From: Terriglobia bacterium
GTDB taxonomy: Bacteria; Acidobacteriota; Terriglobia; Terriglobales; Acidobacteriaceae
DNA length: 64,000 bases
NCBI GenBank assembly: GCA_020073215.1
Contig: JAIQFO010000008.1
Coordinates: 1-64,000, forward strand
Reading direction: 5' to 3'
Every line of letters begins with the position of its first letter. Within the stretch, counting starts at the first letter, position 1. The notes under the pieces are model-generated. The model had not been told where the DNA came from. It saw only the letters and a program-made list of their open reading frames with translations, and searched no databases. Of this stretch, positions 59,895-64,000 are shown one piece after another. The translations under genes and the position numbers were made by a program.

Positions 59895-60218
59895 TCAACC
59901 GGATCGGAAACGCACGTACACAAACAAGGCCACAAAGGCGAGGGTGATTGAGAAGATCAAAATAGTCGGTGCCCAGAACAGAAACGCTCTCAGCAGCTTA
60001 TTGTTCAGTCGGCTAGCTGCCCACAACAGTAGAAAAAACAGGAAGGCGAGAATCCATAACCTACGAGACCGAAATGCTTCGCTGAATCCGCCGAAAACCA
60101 TAGCGAAGCCAGTTGCTTTCTCTGCAGTTATGCCGCGGAATATGACAACCAAGGTTGGGCCAATCAAGGCGAACAGCGTTCCCGCAACCGCGCTCAGCAT
60201 GCCTCTTAGGTAGTTCAC
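59895..60218 (-). CDS. small membrane protein, unknown function
   Basis: A 107-residue protein with three hydrophobic helices (about residues 5-27, 48-66 and 78-102). The GTG start at 60218 overlaps the rsmD stop (GTGA, 60215-60218), so it is translationally coupled to rsmD. No family is recognised. Codon use and base composition are more AT-rich than in rsmD. Confidence 0.6.
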   Translation of the reverse strand: MNYLRGMLSAVAGTLFALIGPTLVVIFRGITAEKATGFAMVFGGFSEAFRSRRLWILAFLFFLLLWAASRLNNKLLRAFLFWAPTILIFSITLAFVALFVYVRFRSG

Positions 60219-60832
60219 AGGTACCTCGATTCCGGGTTAGATCGTCCTGGCGACTGCGGTCTAATTATGCTCCGCCGATAAAAACTCAGCGCCGCGTCGC
60301 CCTGTCCGAGCTTCCGATATCGCTGCAATTGCCCAAACGCTTCTTCTGGATCGAACCGCTTCTCGTGTTCCGCAATCACCACGCTGGCCGCATGCAGCAT
60401 CTTCGACCCGGCCAGCGCCTCCAATGTCCGCGCATACTCGTCGCGCAGCCGGTAAGGCGGATCGAGGAACACGAAGTTAGCGGCCACATCGGCACCTTCT
60501 AACTGCCGCAGGGCTTTCGCGGTCTCCGACTTGACGATCCTGAACCCGCTCCTGATACCCAGCGTACGCAGGTTCTCCGCAATCAAGTCGGCCGCTGCTT
60601 TGGACGACTCGACAAAATACACCATCCGCGCGCCGCGGCTCAGCGCCTCAATGCCCACGGCGCCCGTTCCTGCATACAAATCGAGCCACACCGACTCCGC
60701 CAGCGCAGCCGGATCGCCCGCCGACAACACGTTGAACAGGGTCTCGCGCAACCGGTCCGCGGTCGGACGGATTTCGCGTCCAGGCAACGAGCGCAATGTC
60801 CGCCGCCGGTACTGCCCAGCAATCACTCTCAT
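60215..60832 (-). CDS. rsmD: 16S rRNA (guanine966-N2)-methyltransferase RsmD
   Basis: SAM-dependent methyltransferase that modifies G966 in helix 31 of 16S rRNA. The 205-residue product starts at MRVIAGQYRRRTLRSLPG (ATG at 60832), the normal N-terminus; the frame upstream is not conserved-looking. Motifs: RPTADRLRETLFNVL, LDLYAGTGAVGIEALSRGA (SAM site, motif I) and VFLDPPY (catalytic DPPY). The usual partner coaD is not adjacent here. Confidence 0.94.
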   Translation of the reverse strand: MRVIAGQYRRRTLRSLPGREIRPTADRLRETLFNVLSAGDPAALAESVWLDLYAGTGAVGIEALSRGARMVYFVESSKAAADLIAENLRTLGIRSGFRIVKSETAKALRQLEGADVAANFVFLDPPYRLRDEYARTLEALAGSKMLHAASVVIAEHEKRFDPEEAFGQLQRYRKLGQGDAALSFYRRSIIRPQSPGRSNPESRYL

Positions 60833-60998
60833 AATTCTTCTGTAGGACGGCGCTTGCCTCGTCTCCTCCGCCGCTGGAAGCGCGGCAAGCTGCATCTCTC
60901 TGCCAAGGAAATTGCCCTTCCGGGCGAGCCCTTCCGATTCCCCTTTTCGCATCCGTACGGCGTCGACCGGTGTCTAAACAGATAGAATACTGGTAGGC

Positions 60999-62150
60999 AT
61001 GACGATGCGCAGTTGGTCTATCCCGGTCGGACGGCTTTTCGGAATCGAAATTCGCATTCATCTGACGTTCGTGTTTCTGCTGTTTTTCTTGTTTTTCACC
61101 CAAGCCGCTACTCAGGATGCCACCGCTGCCTTGCGCGTACTCGGCTTGGTCGCCATCATTTTCGGCAGCGTGGTGCTGCATGAGTTAGGGCATGCGCTGG
61201 TGGCCCGCGGATCGGGCATTCCGGCGAAGGGCATCATTTTGCTGCCGATCGGCGGAATCACCATCCTGGACGAAGCGCACGCCATTCCCGACCCGATCAA
61301 CGCCTGGAAGCGTGACATCCGCATCGCAGTTGCCGGACCGCTGGTGAATCTCTTCATCGCCGGTTTATCCGCCCTCGTTTTGCTCGCGGCCACACCCGGT
61401 TTCTCGCTTACCGTGAGGCCGCTTGTCGACCCGAGCGCCCTGTTGCGGAGCATCGTCTGGGCGAACCTCTACCTCGGCTTGTTCAACCTGTTGCCGGCTT
61501 ATCCCATGGATGGAGGGCGCGTTTTGCGCGCTTTCTTCTCGCGCCGCGCTGACATGGTTCAAGCCACCCAGCGCGCCGTCCGCATCGGCCATGTCTTTTC
61601 CATCCTGATGATCATGGTTGGAATGCTGATCAGCAGTCGCGCTGAGACGCGATGGGACGGCTATTGGCTGATGATGATCGGCTTCTTTCTCTTTGCCGGC
61701 GCGCAACTCGAAGAACGCTCGGCGGTATTTCAGTCGGTGCTGCAAAGTGTACGTCTGGAGGAAGTCATGCTCACCGACTTCGCCACGCTCTCGCCCGCCG
61801 ACACGCTGGAAGACGCACTCGAAAAAGCGGTGCACACGTTGCAGGACGATTTTCCGGTGGTACGCGGCAGCGACATGGTGGGCGTCGTGTCCCGGCAAAA
61901 AATTCTTGAAGCGCTGCGCGCCGAAGGCAACGGCTACGTGCAGGCGGTGATGAACCGCATTTTCGAAGTTGCCGCCAAGCAGGAGTCGCTGGCCTCCGCC
62001 TTTCGTAAGCTCTCCGCCCGCAATCTCAGCATCATTCCGGTTGTCGACGATCAGCATCTGGTCGGAATTGTCACTCTGCAGAATCTTATGCACTCCATGT
62101 CGCTGCTAGCTGAAAGCCGCAAATTGCGCCGGGAAGCGCTGGACGCCTAG
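60999..62150 (+). CDS. site-2 protease-family membrane metallopeptidase with CBS domains
   Basis: Intramembrane zinc protease of the M50B (SpoIVFB-like) family, 383 residues. Zinc motif HELGH in FGSVVLHELGHALVARGSG, and the distal NPDG-type motif NLLPAYPMDGGRVLRAF supplying the third ligand; six helices in the first 230 residues. Two CBS domains (about 245-375, DFATLSPADTLEDALEKAVH and FRKLSARNLSIIPVVDDQHL) probably sense adenine nucleotides and gate activity. Substrate unknown. TAGAAT (60983-60988) ends 10 nt before the ATG; divergent from rsmD. Confidence 0.93.
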   Translation: MTMRSWSIPVGRLFGIEIRIHLTFVFLLFFLFFTQAATQDATAALRVLGLVAIIFGSVVLHELGHALVARGSGIPAKGIILLPIGGITILDEAHAIPDPINAWKRDIRIAVAGPLVNLFIAGLSALVLLAATPGFSLTVRPLVDPSALLRSIVWANLYLGLFNLLPAYPMDGGRVLRAFFSRRADMVQATQRAVRIGHVFSILMIMVGMLISSRAETRWDGYWLMMIGFFLFAGAQLEERSAVFQSVLQSVRLEEVMLTDFATLSPADTLEDALEKAVHTLQDDFPVVRGSDMVGVVSRQKILEALRAEGNGYVQAVMNRIFEVAAKQESLASAFRKLSARNLSIIPVVDDQHLVGIVTLQNLMHSMSLLAESRKLRREALDA

Positions 62151-62151
62151 G

Positions 62152-62254
62152 AAGGTCAGAGGTAAGAGGTCAGATTGCAGAGGTTGAAATCCCAGGGTCG
62201 ACGACACGGCGTGCGCACTTGGGTTCTAACCTCTGCAATCTGACCTCTTACCTC
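62152..62254. repeat. snap-back repeat, family A copy 3
   Basis: Left arm 62153-62184 (AAGGTCAGAGGTAAGAGGTC, AGATTGCAGAGG), right arm 62227-62254 (AACCTCTGCAATCTGACCTC, TTACCTCA), loop about 42 nt. The right arm runs through the stop codon of the aminotransferase gene (TAA at 62250-62248). Confidence 0.8.
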
Positions 62255-63414
62255 ATCTTCGCATACACTTCCTGCGCGGCGCGCACCGCGCATCCAAACT
62301 CGATCGCCTTCCCCGTCGCTTCGGCAATCACATGTTCGAGTGCGGCCAACACTCCTACCGTGTCCAGATAATCGTAGTAACCAATGTGCGCGATACGGAA
62401 AAGTTGTCCTTTCATCTCCGCCTGTCCGTTGGCCACGACCGCGCCAAACTGGTCGCGGAAGCGTTTGCAAATGGTCGTGGAATCGACGCCGGCCGGGGCG
62501 GCGACCGCAGTCAGCGCGGCCGCGGGCGAAGTTGGCGCGAATAACTTCAGTCCCAGCGATTCGACGCCGGCGCGTGTCATGGCCGCGCACAACTCCGCGT
62601 TCGCAACCAGCGCGTCGCGACCCGCCGCCAAGCTCCCGCCTCCCATTTGACGCACATAATCGAGCGCCGCGGCTAGTCCGGCGAACAGAGACGTCGCGGG
62701 CGTGTAAGCCGTTTCCGCCTTGGCAGCCGATTTACGTTCCTTTCGCAGATCGAAGTAATAACGCGGAGACTTTGCCGTCTCCATACGCTGCCAAGCGCGT
62801 TCGCTGATGGCGCCGTAGGCCAATCCGGGCGGGATCATCAGCGCCTTTTGCGAGCCGCCGATGATGACGTCGATTCCCCATTTGTCGACGTCGAGACACG
62901 TTGTGCCCAGGCCGGTGATGGCGTCAACGACGAGCAAAGTATCCGGCAAATCTCGCACCAGCTTCGCGATCTGTTGAACGTCATGGCGCACGCCGGTGGA
63001 GCTCTCGGTCGCCTGCATGTAAACGCAGCGGACGTCGGGCGTCAGCTTGCGGCGCACTTCCTCCCGCGAAACGGTTTGGCCGTAAGGAGCGGTCACCGTC
63101 TCCACGGTACAGCCAAATGCCTTGGCCAACGAGGCCCAGCGCTCCCCGAACTTGCCGGCGGTGAGCACCAGCACACGGTCGCCGGGAGAAGTCAGGTTCG
63201 AGATCGAGGCCTCCATGAACCCTGTGCCGGAAGAACTCAGCACGAGCACGTCATACTGGGTGCCAATGAATTCCTTAACGTCGGCGAGCACGCGCGTGAA
63301 CAGGGCGCGGAAATCAGCGGTGCGGTGGTGCGCGCCATAGGAAGCCATCGCCGTCTGAGCGGCTGGAAGAAGGGGAGTGGGACCGGGAGTGAAGAGTCTG
63401 TTCTTCCTGATCAT
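62248..63414 (-). CDS. alanine-glyoxylate/serine-pyruvate-type aminotransferase
   Basis: Class V PLP aminotransferase, 388 residues, of the AGT/SPT family, acting on alanine or serine with glyoxylate or pyruvate. The N-terminus LFTPGPTPLLP is typical; DAITGLGTTCLDVDKWGIDV precedes the PLP lysine in GGSQKALMIPPGLAY. The start ATG (63414) is 7 nt after a TATTCT on the minus strand. The gene is bracketed by two copies of family A repeat (62152-62254 and 63457-63540); the first overlaps its stop. Confidence 0.93.
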   Translation of the reverse strand: MIRKNRLFTPGPTPLLPAAQTAMASYGAHHRTADFRALFTRVLADVKEFIGTQYDVLVLSSSGTGFMEASISNLTSPGDRVLVLTAGKFGERWASLAKAFGCTVETVTAPYGQTVSREEVRRKLTPDVRCVYMQATESSTGVRHDVQQIAKLVRDLPDTLLVVDAITGLGTTCLDVDKWGIDVIIGGSQKALMIPPGLAYGAISERAWQRMETAKSPRYYFDLRKERKSAAKAETAYTPATSLFAGLAAALDYVRQMGGGSLAAGRDALVANAELCAAMTRAGVESLGLKLFAPTSPAAALTAVAAPAGVDSTTICKRFRDQFGAVVANGQAEMKGQLFRIAHIGYYDYLDTVGVLAALEHVIAEATGKAIEFGCAVRAAQEVYAKMR

Positions 63415-63456
63415 GGGAACCAGAATATTCGAAAGCCTGTGGTTCGGGGGAGAAAA

Positions 63457-63540
63457 GGTCAGAGGGCAGAGGTCAGATTGCCGAAGTAAGAGCCTTCGCT
63501 ACATATGGTTTTCACCTCTGCAATCTAACCTCTGACCTCT
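63457..63540. repeat. snap-back repeat, family A copy 4
   Basis: Left arm 63457-63487 (GGTCAGAGGGCAGAGGTCAG, ATTGCCGAAGT), right arm 63513-63540 (CACCTCTGCAATCTAACCTC, TGACCTCT), loop about 25 nt. The right arm ends on the first base of the TATAAT of yqeY. Confidence 0.8.
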
Positions 63541-63545
63541 ATAAT
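63540..63545 (+). promoter_or_regulatory. TATAAT -10 element of yqeY, leaderless spacing
   Basis: Perfect TATAAT ending 6 nt before the ATG at 63552; no Shine-Dalgarno. It touches the end of the family A repeat, so any -35 contacts would be inside the repeat. Confidence 0.5.
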
Positions 63546-63551
63546 TCTCCC

Positions 63552-64000
63552 ATGCCCCTCATCGACCAGATCCAGAAAGACATTGTGGCGGCCATGAAGG
63601 CGCGCGAAGAGCAGCGCCTCTCCACCCTGCGCATGGTCAAGACCGCGCTCAAGAACAAAGAAGTCGACAAGATGGCGCCGCTCGACGACAAGGAATCGCA
63701 ACAGGTGCTCTCCACGCTGATCAAGCAGCGCAAGGATTCCATCGAGCAGTTCACCAAGGGCGGACGCCAGGAGATGGCCGACAAAGAAGCCGCCGAAATC
63801 AAGCTGATCGAGACTTATCTGCCCAAGGCTGCCGGCGAAGAAGAAATCGTAGCCGGAGTCCGCGCGGCGATTGCCGAGATGATGCCGCCTCCTGCCATGA
63901 AAGACATGGGGGCGGTGATGAAAGCCGCCATGGCGCGCTTCGCTGCGGCGGGGATGCGGGTGGACGGGAAGGTGGTTAGCGAGGCGGTGAAGAAGGAGCT
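63552..64000 (+). CDS. yqeY: GatB/YqeY domain protein (runs off the window)
   Basis: The first 149 codons of a YqeY-family protein, whose fold is that of the tRNA-binding tail of GatB; full members have about 148-152 residues, so almost the whole gene is present and the stop must lie just beyond 64000. Visible blocks: IDQIQKDIVAAMKAREEQRL, STLRMVKTALKNKEVDK, DKEAAEIKLIETYLPK and AAMARFAAAGMRVDGK. It is often found beside rpsU-dnaG-rpoD; the downstream genes are outside the window. Expression likely starts at the TATAAT just before the ATG. Confidence 0.93.
   Translation, partial: MPLIDQIQKDIVAAMKAREEQRLSTLRMVKTALKNKEVDKMAPLDDKESQQVLSTLIKQRKDSIEQFTKGGRQEMADKEAAEIKLIETYLPKAAGEEEIVAGVRAAIAEMMPPPAMKDMGAVMKAAMARFAAAGMRVDGKVVSEAVKKE

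Overview
The window looks like a chromosomal stretch of a GC-rich (roughly 58-60 % by eye) soil-type bacterium, most likely an acidobacterium of the Koribacter/Terriglobales kind. This is inferred from the gene repertoire (Ser/Thr kinase fused to a TolB-like propeller, sigma-54 activators, OprB-type porin, DUF4259, cytochrome bd beside Mrp) and from the many short palindromic intergenic repeats. No rRNA, phage, insertion sequence or CRISPR array is visible. About 60 protein genes, one tRNA-Leu(CAG) and one probable micro-gene are supported.

Layout: 0.2-3.6 kb cytochrome bd oxidase (cydAB) and an Mrp-type Fe-S carrier; 5.2-8.9 kb a heat-shock cluster hrcA-grpE-dnaJ followed by rsmE, without dnaK; 9.1-12.1 kb a UvrD-like helicase fused to a RecB-type nuclease; 12.3-12.5 kb a self-contained unit for a 14-residue lysine-rich peptide; 12.8 kb thiolase; 14-17.9 kb a membrane glycosyltransferase-like protein and a PAS histidine kinase; 18-22.6 kb YifB/ComM and a Ser/Thr kinase; 23.3-28.2 kb a signalling block (two sigma-54 activators, PilZ protein, histidine kinase, orphan 77-residue DHp-like protein) with tRNA-Leu; 28.4-35.1 kb metabolic and envelope genes (OsmC, isoaspartyl peptidase, OprB porin, hemL, Sel1 protein, polysaccharide deacetylase); 35.3-39.3 kb deoxynucleoside kinase, a VapBC module, and panB-lipoprotein-panC; 39.3-46.1 kb 3-methyladenine glycosylase, a peroxiredoxin with an in-frame TGA at its catalytic cysteine, two secreted hydrolases and hypotheticals; 46.4-51.8 kb purH, a large TPR protein and dGTPase; 51.9-58.5 kb PQQ-type sugar dehydrogenase, OmpA-like, TonB-like, O6-alkylguanine transferase, APC permease plus amidase; 58.6-64 kb tyrS, rsmD, a membrane protease with CBS domains, an alanine-glyoxylate-type aminotransferase and a truncated yqeY.

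The most notable observation is the peroxiredoxin at 40016-40477 (minus strand). The TPGC active-site cysteine codon is TGA, a good Shine-Dalgarno precedes the start, and a hairpin with a GUU loop lies immediately downstream of the TGA at the spacing expected of a bacterial SECIS. It therefore reads as a selenoprotein rather than a broken gene.

The second theme is repeats. At least eight families of short intergenic elements occur, several built the same way: a tandemly repeated 7-11 bp unit in the left arm, a 20-80 nt unique loop, and the reverse complement of the unit in the right arm. One family is found nested in the hairpin loop of another and also inside a reading frame. Related short tandem tracts (Lys-Asp and Ser-Asn coding) occur in phase inside unrelated genes. 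A third theme is start signals: seven genes have a -10-like hexamer 6-8 nt before the start codon and no usable Shine-Dalgarno, which suggests leaderless or near-leaderless transcripts.
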